DNA of 64,000 bases from Saxidomus purpurata. Its lineage: Eukaryota; Mollusca; Bivalvia; Venerida; Veneridae. The notes beneath the pieces were generated by a model, which worked only from the letters and a program-made list of their open reading frames with translations, was not told where the DNA came from and searched no databases. Below are positions 32,133-44,290 of the stretch, piece after piece; position 1 is the first letter of the stretch, and each line of letters begins with the position of its first letter. The stretch spans positions 5,594,049-5,658,048 of the forward strand of contig JAFMSR010000018.1 in assembly GCA_022818135.1 (NCBI GenBank), in the 5' to 3' direction. The translations under genes and the position numbers were made by a program.

Positions 32133-34617
32133 GTAATTGTTAATTCCTACACTCAAAGCTGTTGTAAACGACTTGAAAACATGTTAATGGTGTTTAAGCA
32201 TTTCATATAACTTTTACAAAATACAATTAGTTAAAACTCCGATCCCCAGTAATTCATTTAGTAATCTGAGCTTAAAAGGCGATGAATAAAATTTGGCAAC
32301 ATCTGTAAATAATAAACACAACTACAATGCAGTGCCCTTTGTGCAACTGTTTTATACAAATTATAAGATATAATATAATAAAAGGTTATGAAAATTGCTA
32401 AAAATGACTTTGTCAAGAACGCAAATTCATTTGAATACTATGATAGTTAACTGTACCGTTGTGAAAAAAACTTTTTTGTGAAATCGGATTTTACAGTGAT
32501 GTTTTCAATTTGTTAAGTTTTATATGTATTCTTTAATCAATTAGAATATTAATTTCGCAGAAATATGAATGATGTTTTGAATCAATCACATTCTAAACTT
32601 GAACGAAATCCGCATAAAAATAATTCAGTTATACCGAGTTATAAAAGTGTCGGGTTAGAAGTGGCTCCAAATGTATAAATAAGTTAGTATAAATAGTTCA
32701 TTTATATAAGTATATTTCACTCCTTTGTTGTAGACTATGCTTTACTGTTTATTTAGTGTTTTGTTGTTGTTGTTAAGAGCCAGAATGATTCGGCATCTTG
32801 TTTTCTAATCAAGCATAGGCTGTCCACTATGATCGATATGTGTGATGTCCCTACCTACTTAGTCAACCATACCTCGCGCGCGTGCTTTACTGATCGCGTG
32901 TCATACTGATAATGCCCGAGGCTGTAAATTAGTTAATCTCATACAGTACCATGGATTGAAGATTATTTATGTATCCTGATTTATTAACGCTTTGAAACTC
33001 GTTTGTAAAATTTACAAAAAACCCAGTTATATTATGATAAAAATTATCCTATTTATTTGTCTCCATGTAGTCCAAATATTCTGAAAAATTTCTTTTCGTT
33101 TCATATTTCCCAATTTTCGATTTATGAATGATAGTTAAACATTCGGCAAAAAATATAAACATTATACATGTATATTATTGTAATAATTAGATGAGCAGGT
33201 ATGCCTTTACGACAGTGAAATGTATTTTTTATGATAAGGGACCGAGATAATACCACCACGAGAAAGTAATGATAACACTTTTTTCTAACTTTAGAATCAT
33301 TATACATGTACCTGCTTACAACTTCTTTGCATCACAGCCCCGTTTGTTTAGTGAACATTTGATTATATGATAAACTTCTGGTCTTCGCATATGCAGCTTA
33401 ACCAAGACGCCTTCTTATTTGAAAACGAAACCTTCTATTACAACATTTTTTTCCAGATCAAATGCATATTCATTTTTTTTAAAAAGTAATTCACAAACGT
33501 TTATGAATTCTAATATTCAAATGCTTTTAGGTCACACATTTCTTCACATGCCGACTTGTGTGGAAGGATTTGTAAAGAGAATAATTTTAGTTTATGTTGT
33601 TTTTCGTAACATATTCGTTTATCTTTTTGCATTCATTTTAATAGATTCTGTCAAAAATAAAAACGAATTTGATTTACGCATTGAAAGTAGGCAGTTAGTA
33701 TTTCAGTGGGATGACTATTTATTCAAACAAATAATTCAAATTTTTACAATTACCTGTTAATTGTTTATTTATAATTGCTGAATTGCTAAGCGTGCATATC
33801 TAAACATCGAAACAATTAACTGATCAATACCGGTTGACTCTACCTGTTTATTGATTATCCCTTATCGGCACCTCAAAAGGGGCGGAGCTATGAACGGTTA
33901 CTGACACAGATAGAGCGCGACGCTGTTGGAAAGCATACCGATCAACTTTAACGGTTCATAAAGCACGTTTTAATTATTTTTTCAGCATCTTTGATTTCGC
34001 TTATATGAACATAAAATAATGCATAAAAACAGAAATTTGCGATTTTAAAGCAAATTAGGGTCGATAGGTACCTTAAAATAGTATATATAAAAGAATAAAT
34101 TAGGTTCATACAAAAAGGATTGTTCGCATTTACACACGGACGAATCAGAACATATGTGCAGGAAAGCGGAAAATGAAATATAAACTTATACAAGATGAAT
34201 TCTAATACATTATCGTGATATGCATAACATATACAATATTTTAATATTCACACAATATTTTCGATATAATTTACATAAGTGTTGCATTTCCAGGGGGAAA
34301 TCTCCTCCTTTTTACATATCATCAGAGTCGTTTTTTGCTACAGAAAAAGTTAGAATGATCCGATACGAACATATTGCTGTATGCACGTCTAGAAGTAGGA
34401 TATGTCTCCAGGGAAATCTTTCATTTTCTTATTGCAGTCCATGCTTGTTTTATTATTTGCTGAGTCAGAAGAACAGAAAAAGTTTTCTTCGAACGGTTTT
34501 AATATTTGTAAATTTATCGTTAATAGAATAGGATTATTGGAAGCATTTAAACATATCATAAAGTCAGAAATTTGACGCAAATATATCAATAACGAAGACT
34601 ATAATGAAGCTTTGCTT
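32133..34617. other. Non-coding stretch
   Basis: Several open frames of 61-113 codons (for instance 33419-33760 plus and 33948-34193 minus) lack splice sites and have AT-driven composition (many Phe, Ile, Asn, Lys). No repeat recognised. It would be intron if 32086-32132 and 34958-35067 belong to one gene. Confidence 0.25.
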
Positions 34618-34830
34618 TTTAGCTAACTTGAGCATCAGCCGAATGTTAACAATGTGTCCGTTGTCCTACCGACCACCATTTTCACATAAACTGATGAAAA
34701 ATAGCATAGGTCCTGTTTAAAATTTGCCAAATGGATTCTAATAAATATAGAACTATAGTTGCAATGGCAACCAAAGAAAATCTTTAAATATCTTCAGGTT
34801 AGAAATAGTTGGTATGGAATAAAATATTCT
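34618..34830 (+). mobile_element. Fragment of the AGCTCACCTG element
   Basis: TTTTAGCTAACTTGAGCATC followed by GTGTCCGTTGTCCTACCGACC and a TTCACATAAACT segment corresponds to the 5' part of the family, strongly diverged. No 3' end is seen. Confidence 0.45.
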
Positions 34831-34957
34831 TTGCAGAACCTCTACCGAGGCTGTAGAAGAGATATTGACTTTCAGAAAATGGCGGGTCTGGTATTGGAAT
34901 AAATTAAATTGAAATTCAACCGTATTTGAAAGATAAAGAATATAACTTTTTTACCAG

Positions 34958-35067
34958 GAACAACTACGTAATAATGGCCAAACAATTATGCACCATGATT
35001 GTAAGTTCAAATGCACTAATTTAAATCGCCTAAAATATAAACAAAATCGTTGTGGAGAGACTCCATG
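34958..35067 (+). CDS. Candidate internal coding exon, Cys-containing peptide
   Basis: Strong signals at both ends: acceptor AACTTTTTTACCAG/GAAC (exon start 34958) and donor CTCCATG/GTAAGTATT (exon end 35067). The 110 bp between them are open in exactly one frame, giving EQLRNNGQTIMHHDCKFKC, then TNLNRLKYKQNRCGETPW (the last codon completed by the next exon); the other frames are closed. Three Cys (CxxxC, later RCGE) suggest an extracellular domain. It begins in phase 0 and ends in phase 2, so it cannot join directly to the 32086-32132 exon (phase 2) without an intervening one. Family not recognised. Confidence 0.45.
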
Positions 35068-38000
35068 GTAAGTATTCAGCATTCCATAACCTTCATTTCT
35101 GGGTCCATTCACAAAAACAAGTGAAAAACAGAAAAGTACCAACAATCATCAAAATGTTGTACTTGTAACGAAAAGCATTTCTTAAACATATACTCGTACT
35201 ACGTGGTTCTAATTGGTTTTATTGTTAAAAATGTGTTTATAGGGTTTGCTAAATTTCTACTGCAAGATCATGCACTTAAAGCTCACAGCAATTTGATTTT
35301 AAGATTTGAAGATGCCATTATTTTCTTTTCCCTTTAAGTCTAGAAAGGAAATATAAGATTTAGTTTGTTTTAAACAAGAACATTCATTACATACAGGCAT
35401 TGTGAAGCTATAACTTGAACTGCTACGAATATATCTAACACCATGCAACGTTTCCATTAACTTTTATTTTCAGCACTATAAAGAAAGTAAGACATTTACT
35501 GTACTCTTGTTACGTCAATAATTCTAAATTACAATGCATGTCATGCAATATGTATGTGCAAAACATCATAAAATATCAATATTCTCTGGTACTTTATTTT
35601 GGACTTCAATAAATAAAGAAATCATAGACTATTGTAAAAAAGACAGATTAAAAAAATATTATTGTGTTATGCTTTATGATTTAGTAAACAGAGTGAATGA
35701 ATCACGCTAAATAAATACTTAGTATACAGACTATTTAAGTGCCATTAAATATTTTCTGACTTGAAAGAACCGCATCTTTCCGTTTCGCTTTACAAACGGC
35801 ACTCTTTTTCACTTCCACCACCTATCCTCGTGTTCTTGATCATTCAATATATCTTTTTGTTTTTCACATTACGAGTGATGTAAAGAAATAATCGTATACT
35901 TTTGCTCAAAGAAGTCATCTGCTATGTGCAATGCATCAATTTAAGTCACAATATATGCGTAACTCGTGAAACACTAACACTGATATTATACCTCAAGTTG
36001 GGTAATATATAGAAGTGTGAGTCGCAAAATTTAATGTCCATTGTCAAGTGCAACAAATATAAGGCATTGCCAGATTTCATCAGGTTAGACGGATTGTTCT
36101 AAGTTTGTCCGAAATTAAGGTACAGTATTATAATACGTAATTTTATTTTATATTCGTGAAACCTACTAGCGTGTACTTAACTTGTAGGTATGCAAATTGC
36201 TTTCTGATAAGTCTCAATTATTTCTTTATTTATTCAGCACTTTAAAAACAGCATGTTAAAGGGGGCTCTCAATATGAGCATTTGCTATTGAGTGGTTGAA
36301 CTTCACATAACCTACGAAGATGGGATCAACAATATTCCCATTCAAGCAATTCATATAAACATTAGGATATATCAAATATGTCGTTATAAGTTTTTATGAG
36401 CACTAATATAAAACTACATTAGGCTATGAACAACTGGTGTATGTCAAAAGCGTTATCGCACGCTTGAAGCAGTCCTTATGTTGTTTATGCCATCTTGTAG
36501 AAGTAATATCTCTTGTCATTACAGACATAGTTCTAATGGTCCCCTGCGTACTGTAAATGGTTTTGTACTAATTAATTACACGCACAGTGATCATGTTACT
36601 TCATGATGGTAGTAATATATCATTAAAATTACGTTTCAAGTGAATTTATTGCTGCATCAGGTAGTGAAACATTCACAATTTATGATGATTATACTATGAG
36701 TTTTAATGCATAGGATATTTCATTTATCAGAGTTTCTTATGCCAAATTGCATGCCAAGGTAGGAAGGAAAAATTCCTTTCAAGTGCAGTGCAAGGAAAGT
36801 AGCTCGAAAATATAAAGTCGTATGTGTTGCCCGTTTTTAGATAAAACATGAGCAGGTAAAAATGGATTACACTTTATCGTAATGAATTCCATTCTGACGA
36901 GTTCGTCTTCAAGTTTGTCATTAAAGACAGTAATTCCATCTTTAGGAAATAGTAGGACAGCGAGCTGATGATTAAATAAGACTTACCATCCTTACTTGAA
37001 AATCATCCGTTAAACATTTAAAATATTGATGCAATGATATGTTTTACACGTTTCTGAAAATACGTTTAAAATCTATTTAAAATTTGAAATAATATAATGT
37101 TTTTTGACAACTTCAATGAAATGTCAAGATTCAAAGACAAAAATGTTTGGTTATAGAAGTGAGCAATTATTTCTTAGGCTAGTTCGTGTTTTTAGTTATC
37201 TGTTCCTTTAAGGAAAGAGCTATTTTAAGCAAAGACGTACATGCGATTTACTATTATAGTTACCTATTTTAATGTAAGTTACCCATTTTACTGGAAAAAC
37301 AATGCAAGAAAATGTTAGCAAATAGTCCTAAAGTTTGTTATTACACATTACGAAGTGTGTATCTGCAAAATGATGGTGAACTAATTTATAGTAAATATTA
37401 TCGTTCACAGTGACCGTCATAGTTTTAAGAAAGACATTTATCAATGATTTATACACCTAGAATAATGAACATTATCAATGTTATAACAAAAGTATAACTC
37501 TATATAACAGTTTTTATTCCAACTGAATATAAAGGATATAAATATATTTTTTGACTATCCTATATATCATGTATCATGGTATTTGCGAATTCTTGTTACA
37601 CTAGCATAATTTCAAATTTTACTAAGTATAATAGAGTACATTGTGCAGTTTGAGACCGTTTAAATACTATTAACTATATATGCACTAGTCTAACGACATT
37701 TTACGATTAAAAACTTTATACCATTAATTAAAAGGGAGTTGTATAAAGATAGGAAAAAATAGTAACAAATATTTAACTGTTTTACGGACTGTTAAATATT
37801 TATTGCGTGTATAAAACCCCAGTTATTTAGTTTGGTACAGAAATGATGTGTTACATTGTAATCTGTTATTTTTTTAGAAACTTTAACTGCTGCCAAAATC
37901 GAATACAAGCACGGTTGACTATATCAATAACATTTGATGTATCTTAATCCACCATTACCTTAAGCCAAAACCGAGAACATAATCTGTAAAACAATGCTGA

Positions 38001-38424
38001 CTTTGAAGTTGTAGTGATAAAAAAGGGCTGTGTTTTTATATATATGTAAATACGTAATTCAAAATTTATATGTATTTTGAAGTATACCAGTTTTGTTATG
38101 TATTTCCATAAAATATATAGCCGTGTATTGTGGCTAGAACCGCACTTGTTGTCAAGAAATACTGAACATTACATCATCTTTTACAGCGCTGTTTTCACAT
38201 TTTATGTGCTATAATTGTGCCTGTAATCCCGTGCAGGAATTTGCTCTTTCTACGTAGAGAGACATATACGCAAATTGAAATTGAAACTTAACATTTAGTA
38301 GCCTTTTTTCATATAGATTATAAAAACTTTCAAATGTTATGTGCAGCTGCAAGTTAATTAAAATCAATTTTAAACTTATTGCTATTGCGTCATATATTGA
38401 GTTTTATTTCCTAATTTTATTTTA
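35068..38424. other. AT-rich stretch with diverged paralogous patches
   Basis: No open frame over 60 codons. About 35500-35600 resembles part of the 9.6-kb unit (TTACGTCAATAATTCTAAATT, GCATGTCATGCAATATGTAT). About 38140-38240 pairs in inverted orientation with 62395-62490. Otherwise nothing recognised. Confidence 0.4.
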
Positions 38425-38836
38425 TGTTTTTCGGTGGTTTATCGAAATATAACGATGTATTATATTCCGATAAACTCATTGTCCACGCAGTGAAAATTAT
38501 CAAAATCTGTTACTCGGATTAACGTCAAAAAGTATACCGAGCGTAATGAATGCCGGACGCCATATGACGTCGTTAAAATCACATCATGTTTAAGATACTT
38601 TCTGGTTATCTTTTCCGCAATTTCGACATTTTATTGAAATAAACTCAACAAAAGTAGAGTTTGAGACATAAAATAAACAGAAAAATTGTTGGTATCGATG
38701 TCACATCACGATAATTTCACTCGTGAACATCAAAAGTAGTTATTTTCACTGGTGGCTGCGCCACTCGTGAAAATATCAATTTTGGTACCCACTCGGTGAA
38801 ATTATAACACCGAAACCAACAATTATCCTCTATATT
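38425..38836 (-). mobile_element. GAGTGG palindrome element, inverted copy
   Basis: Complete family member in the opposite orientation: it runs from GGTGGTTTATCGAAATATAACG through GTATACCGAGCGTAATGAATG and CGACATTTTATTGAAATAAAC to the head palindrome (GGTGGCTGCGCCACTCGTG) and closes CCAACAATTATCCTCTATAT. The CRE-like site is mutated here (TGACGTCG). Confidence 0.8.
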
Positions 38837-39186
38837 TCTGTTTTAAATCATTGTTAAAATAAGACTTTTAACTTATACAGTATCTGAACTTTAATGCCAA
38901 AAACTACTGGTTAGAAAGCTTCACATATCAATATAGGAAGACAAAGCACATAAAAGAACAAAAACAAATTACATCTTACGTTTAATTTGAAACTTATCTC
39001 GTGTATATCGCAAGATATTTAAGCTTAAAATAGAAAAACAATTCTGCCTCTGGCCAGCTAATGTACAGTTAGGTGTATTCAGGAAATAGTAGGTGTACTA
39101 CTTAATTTTCATTTACAATTCAATTTTAAAAACCCTAAAGGTAAGTACTTAAATTTTACACAGGTTTTATGGATACCATTGTTAGC

Positions 39187-39465
39187 TCTACTTTTCAAAG
39201 AAAGTGGGAGCTATCCTACTCGCCTCGGGGTCGGCGTTGGCGTCATATCTTGGTTAAGACTTTCGAACCACCCCACTGTCATGCACATATATCAGTAACC
39301 ACTCAACGTTTTAATTTAAAACTTTGTTTGTTTTAATATCTTATTACTTACGGCCCTTATTTATACAGATCGTTGTCTTACCCTTTTCTGCCAAACTGTT
39401 GTCTTATTGAAAATCACTGAAAAAAGTAGATCTCGCTGTCCTACTGACAGCTCTTATCATAATAT
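39187..39465 (+). mobile_element. AGCTCGACT-type element, short copy
   Basis: Starts TAGCTCTACTTTTCAAAG, continues GAGCTATCCTACTCGCCTCG and GGCGTTGGCGTCA, and ends in a diverged version of the family tail (AGATCTCGCTGTCCTACTGACAGCTCT). Confidence 0.6.
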
Positions 39466-39494
39466 GTGTAATAATGCAAATGATGTTTATACCA

Positions 39495-40034
39495 TGCCAC
39501 ACAGTGCCAGAGTGAGCTATTAGGATCGCATTCCGTCCGTCGTACGTCCGTTAACATTTTTCTTCAAACGACATCTCCTCTGAAACCACAAGATATTTGG
39601 CTTGTGACATAACCTGTTGGACCTCCACCAAGACTGTTCAAATTATGATTTAAAATTGAGCCCGTACGAGGGGTTACTTGTTATTAACATAGGCTTATAT
39701 AGGAAAACGTTAAAAATCTTCTTCTCTGAAACCACAAAACCTAGAGCTTAGATATTAAGCATGCGGGATTACCTAGTTAACCTCTACCAAGATTATTAAA
39801 CTTATAACCCGGGGATCACCCATTTTTAGAAAAAACTTTAAAAATATTTATTTCTTAAACCACAAAGCATAGAGCTTAGATATTTTGGCATATATCATTG
39901 CCTAGTTGACATATTGCAAGAATGTTCAAATCATGTTCCCCAAGAGAAAATTGACACTTTCTGCTTTAGATGATCTTGTATTACAGCCAATGGTAGACAG
40001 GAGAGCGATATAGGACCATCTTGGCCCTCTTGTT
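39495..40034 (+). mobile_element. AGCTCACCTG-type element, second copy
   Basis: Enters at CACAGTGCCAGAGTGAGCTATTAGGATCG, contains three modules of CTTCTCTGAAACCACAA...AGAGCTTAGATATT, and ends GAGCGATATAGGACCATCTTGGCCCTCTTGTTA. The opening hairpin arm GCTCACCTGGCAC is decayed. Confidence 0.7.
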
Positions 40035-40041
40035 AAATTAT

Positions 40042-40725
40042 TAGCTCGACTTTTCGAAGAAAAGATGAGCTATCCTACTCGCCTCGGCGACTGCGTCTTC
40101 CTCGGCGTTGGTGTCACACATTGGTCAAGTTTTTCGTACCACCCTACTTTATTTCAAAACGATTAGAGGTATTGCTTCGAAACTTACCATACTTATTTAC
40201 CAACATAACCTCCAATAACAGACACCAGTACATAACTCTGTCAAGGATTTTTGTCAGAATTATGGCCCTTTTCGACTTAGAAGAAAGTGCATTGAGTTTG
40301 GTTAAGTTTTGCGTACCACTCCGCTTTATTTCAAAAGCATGACAGATATTGCTTTGAAACTTACCATACTTATTTACCATCATTACTTCCATCCGCAGAC
40401 AAGAGTACATAACTCTGTAAAGGTTTTCGTCAGAATTGTGCCCCTTTTTGAGAAAATACTTTGAATGTGAGTAAAATCCTTTTATTGACTAAACCCCATT
40501 GAGATATAAATGCTTGTTTGCATCATTACCCCCATCTGTGGGCAAGAGAAGGAAACTCTGTCAAGGATTAAAAATAATTACGAGCCCTTTATCAACTTAG
40601 AAAATCGATTGAGATTTTCGTACCACTCCATTTTTTGACTGAACTGTTTGAGATATTACTTTGAAAGCTGGAATACATGTTTACCATTATGATACTTATC
40701 TGTAAGCAAGAGAAGATAATTCTGC
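40042..40725 (+). mobile_element. AGCTCGACT-type element, long copy interrupted by a LINE fragment
   Basis: Starts TTAGCTCGACTTTTCGAAGA and GAGCTATCCTACTCGCCTCG. It is built of about 150-165-bp modules (TTGGT(C/T)AAG...CGTACCAC, TATTGCTT(C/T)GAAACTTACC, ACATAACTCTGTCAAGG). It loses similarity near 40725 where the retroelement begins; no element tail follows. Confidence 0.6.
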
Positions 40726-40739
40726 GAAAATGTGTCTTA

Positions 40740-41870
40740 ATTTGTACTTTAATTAAAGTTGATATCGATTTATTGTTGTCTAATGTAATGTTTATCCCTA
40801 GAGCTAATCACATTAACGTCTTTTTGGTCGCATTACGTTTAATTATTCTTAACGGTAATGATTCCTGGAAAAGATATAACGTTAGAAGTATGACAGTGAC
40901 ACATTTATATAAATATAGACATTACCTACACCAGTTTGCTAAATTTTACTATCGTAATTCTGATTTGGTTTTGAAATTCAATAGTAATCTAAAGACTCTT
41001 CTGCGAGAAGGTATTTCAAAACCCGATTTTTATGGGGATGTGGTTTACAAACTTCGTAAGATTTTGGGTCATGGCAATTTTCCAACTGTATTTGCTAAAA
41101 TTATAAAACGTTTTGTTAAAAGAGGTTACGACCCAACTGTTTTGAGACACACCGCATGTTTGGTGTTCAACCCGTTTACAGTTGGACGCTATGCTTCCCT
41201 CTTTGATTGTGTCTGACGGAAGAGGGGGAGGACTCTGTGATGGGCAGTTTTTAAATCCCACTGGGACGAAACTGTTTTGATTTCTGTCCTCTGGCCTGTT
41301 TCGTCGGGCCCTTAAGGGTGTTTCTCTTGGTGCTCTGCCTTCTGCAAAGGCATTGAGTACATACGTTTTTTGGTTCTCAAGGTTTGCTTTTTATATATTT
41401 ATACACGAGCATTTTTGTGTTTTACATACCATGCCTTTTGTTTCCATTGCGTGTGTTAGAGATTCACCTAGCAGGGATTACTTTTATTTACACTGTCCTG
41501 TGACTTTGGAACATGGTGGGGGTAAGAGTGAGGTTGGGTGCGCACCATAAACAGGTTTAAGCTCCCCAGTGGTGTTTTTGCCACTGACCGGTCCAAGGCG
41601 GTGCCCCACTGTGTTCCTTTAATTGTTCGTTTTGTCCTCGTGTGTTTGCTTTGTATGCTAGTGTGTGTTGGTAGTGTATATGTGTGTGTGTACATGATTG
41701 TGTGTGTGTGTGCGTGTGTGTGTTTGTGTGTGTTGGTGGTGTGCACTTCTGGGTGCTGTGGGGCTCGTTTTGGGGAGGCTGCGTTTTTGGTACGTGGCAT
41801 TCCCTGTTTGATATTATTTTTGTTTTTTTACCATATATACAAAATGTATCAGTTTTAAAAGTGGTATTGC
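40740..41870 (+). mobile_element. 5'-truncated retroelement fragment, probable non-LTR
   Basis: A plus-strand frame ending at 41216 encodes SNLKTLLREGISKPDFYGDV, then VYKLRKILGHGNF, a KIIKRFVKRGYDP segment and RHTACLVFNPFTVGRYASLF. This YGDVVYKLRK...RGYxP...RxTACLV pattern recurs, in my recall, in mollusc retroelement proteins. The non-coding 3' part (from 41220) contains GCTCCCCAGTGGTGTTTTTG, CGGTGCCCCACTGTGTTCCT, a (GT)n tract and a GGGGCTCGTTTTGGGGAGG segment, and fades after 41870. GC content is clearly higher than the surroundings, as expected of a recently inserted sequence. No reverse transcriptase core is left. Confidence 0.55.
41661..41745. repeat. (GT)n microsatellite
   Basis: Interrupted GT/GC dinucleotide tract inside the retroelement 3' region. 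It produces spurious Cys/Val and Thr/His frames on the two strands. Confidence 0.95.
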
Positions 41871-42379
41871 CACTCTCATTTGGTCCGTAAAACAGCTGCT
41901 TATCGTAAGAGACCAAGATATTAGACAACGAAATATAAAGATCTTGTAAATATAAAAATTGTCTCACTGATTGTTTCTTCAATTGAACGTGCAATGTTCG
42001 ACTAGAGAACAAATGTAACCCAATAATACTGTTAATTACATTCATGATATCATGCTGGTTCATTTTGTATATATGTGGCATAACTCATTATATTTACTCT
42101 TATTGTAAAAGTAAATGGCCTCTAATGTCTAGGAAAATTACAAACGTGTTTCGTTTAAAGTATATTATATTATTTTATGAACATGCAATCAGTTTAATCA
42201 TGTCTTAAAATTTATAGATATGATATGAACTATTTTGAGAAGAATACATATTAATAATATTTCAAAGATTTTAAACTCACGGTATATCGGAAATTGCAAA
42301 CTGTAGAGAAAATAGACATATTCACATAAGCTTTTCAGTATGTTTTACAGTTTGCAAAATTGCAAAACTATAAAAACTA
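41871..42379. other. Non-coding stretch
   Basis: Unremarkable AT-rich sequence with no repeat or open frame of note apart from the extension of the GT-tract frames. Confidence 0.3.
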
Positions 42380-43080
42380 AATACTTGAATACTAGCGCGA
42401 TAAGTGACGAAGCAATTCTCTAATGAAATACAACTTAATCTTGTATGAAGACAACGTTTTTTACATTAATGAATGAGAAAATATCAAGATATCATAATAC
42501 ACTTTTATCATCTTTGAAAAGAGCATGCAAATTCGCTGCAAAGTAATAACATTTGAAATATAATTGAAGCTTAGAATCCTTCAAAAGTGTGACGTTTTTA
42601 TTTACAAATTATTAAGCGGTATATGACATGATTAATTTTCTGTCAAGACTGGAAACTAATTCTTAGCTGCAGAAAGTATAGATGGCGGTGAAGCAGTAAC
42701 AACTTCCAATTATATCAATACTTCGAATCTTGAAAAATCACTGTGGTATGAAAGCACTTTCTCTGCCTGGTACATTTACTTATTACCGTGATATTTCCAT
42801 GACAGTTTCTTAAACCTTTTGATCGACTCTCATTCATTATGTATCAAATATCTTAAGTTGAAATAAGAAGCCATTGTTTGTTCATGAAGCTTCTATTCCG
42901 GATTCGTTGGAGTCAAGTTCCCTGATATAAATGAGCTAGTTTTGTGCTTTAAATTATTTTCTGACGTGATCAATTAATCAACTACTCGTCTTGAAATTCG
43001 CAATCAGTTAAAAGAATTATATCTGTTTGGTTCGTGACCACTCATTTAATTTTGAAATGCAAACTAAAACCTTTTTACAA
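42380..43080 (+). repeat. Diverged relative of 10.5-10.75 and 13.3-13.5 kb
   Basis: AAGTGACGAAGCAATTCTCT, TACATTAATGAATGAGAAAAT, ATGCAAATTCGCTGCAAA match the end of the 1.6-kb unit. Then GATATAAATGAGCTAG, TTTTCTGACGTGATCAATTAA and GACCACTCATTTAATT match 13370-13490. Order and orientation are conserved, so this is an old copy of a region spanning at least from the 1.6-kb unit into its downstream flank. Confidence 0.65.
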
Positions 43081-43236
43081 AAATATGGCATTAGATACTT
43101 GATATTATAACTTCGGGCTGAACAGGACTAATTTGGTTTTGTTTTCGTCTCTTCTGCAAAAACGATTTTGATTTTTTTCATCAATGAGACTCACTATTGG
43201 CCCGTTAAAGTGAACAAAAACGGTTAATGATTCCGA

Positions 43237-43308
43237 ATGTTAAGATTTTCTCTTTTCAGTAATACTAAAAATATGTTAAGATTTTCTCTTTTCAGTAATA
43301 CTAAAAAT
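43237..43308. repeat. 36-bp perfect tandem duplication
   Basis: ATGTTAAGATTTTCTCTTTT plus CAGTAATACTAAAAAT occurs twice in a row without mismatch. Each copy contains an acceptor-like TTCTCTTTTCAG. Confidence 0.95.
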
Positions 43309-43554
43309 AGGTCTTTCCATTGCATGATAGAAACTTTGTAAATTTGAGATATATGTATTTTTAGGATGTTTCATCTATGAAAAGTTACTGAGTTTTCTTT
43401 GCATTATTTCCTTTAGGAAAAACAATTTTAAATTTTTCAAATTTTGGGTTGAAGGTTATCTTTGAATCAAAATGTTGTTAAAAGTAATAATTTCTACTGT
43501 ATAGTGTCTATTCAATGTCAATTACAAACACCTCTTAATGAAATTCTGATTTTT

Positions 43555-44290
43555 AGCTCGACTATTCGAAGAATAAGGAGGCTATTGCACTCACCCCGGC
43601 GTCGGCGTCTGCGTTGGTTAAAGGTTTTTATAAAGTCAAATATCTTGAATATTATGAAAGGTATTGACTTGAAACTCAAACTATATCTTTACCATCAGCA
43701 TCTACACATGGGGAAACAAACCCGTTTTTACGGATTTGTGTCCCTTTTCAACTTTAATTTTAGTAAAAGATTTTTTATAAAGTCTAATATCTTTAATACT
43801 ATAGAACAATACGACTTGAAACTTAAAATGTATGTTTATTATCAACATCTTCACCACTGTTTTTGATTGTTGACATATTTATGCCCATTTTCTCACAGTT
43901 TTTACAAGACTATTATATGGAAATTATCGAAATGGCTTACTTTCGAAATGTCATAAAATAATTATGCAGCATGCAGCGGTTATGCATTTTTAATTTTATG
44001 CATAATAATTTTGAAATGTTACTTATTCATGATCAAATATACAAGGTCATGAATTTCTTTGAAATTATCCCCCTCCCCCCTTATCCCTCCAGTTGGCTTA
44101 CAGAATCCAGGGTAAGGCTTTGAACGTAGCGTACATTTACAAAGGTCTTTTAACAAGTTTTATATCTTTGACCTTAATTCTTATAGACAATTACACAATA
44201 CACCAGTCCTGTTTTTACACAAAACAAAAAACAATTTTACTGACAAGCTTTCGAATAGTCGAGCGTGCTGTCATGAGACAGCTCTTGCAT
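43555..44290 (+). mobile_element. AGCTCGACTATTCGAA element with visible inverted ends
   Basis: Left end AGCTCGACTATTCGAAGAAT (43555 on) and right end TTTCGAATAGTCGAGC (44249-44264), followed by the tail GTGCTGTCATGAGACAGCTC. The two ends form a 15-bp inverted repeat. The body consists of about 155-bp modules (TTTTTATAAAGTC, AATATCTT(G/T)AATA, GACTTGAAACT). Frames of 134 and 71 codons inside are by-products. Non-autonomous. Confidence 0.75.

Noticed and set aside
41468..42081. Cys/Val-rich and Thr/His-rich frames of 68-174 codons on both strands
   Set aside because: They read through the (GT)n microsatellite of the retroelement 3' region.
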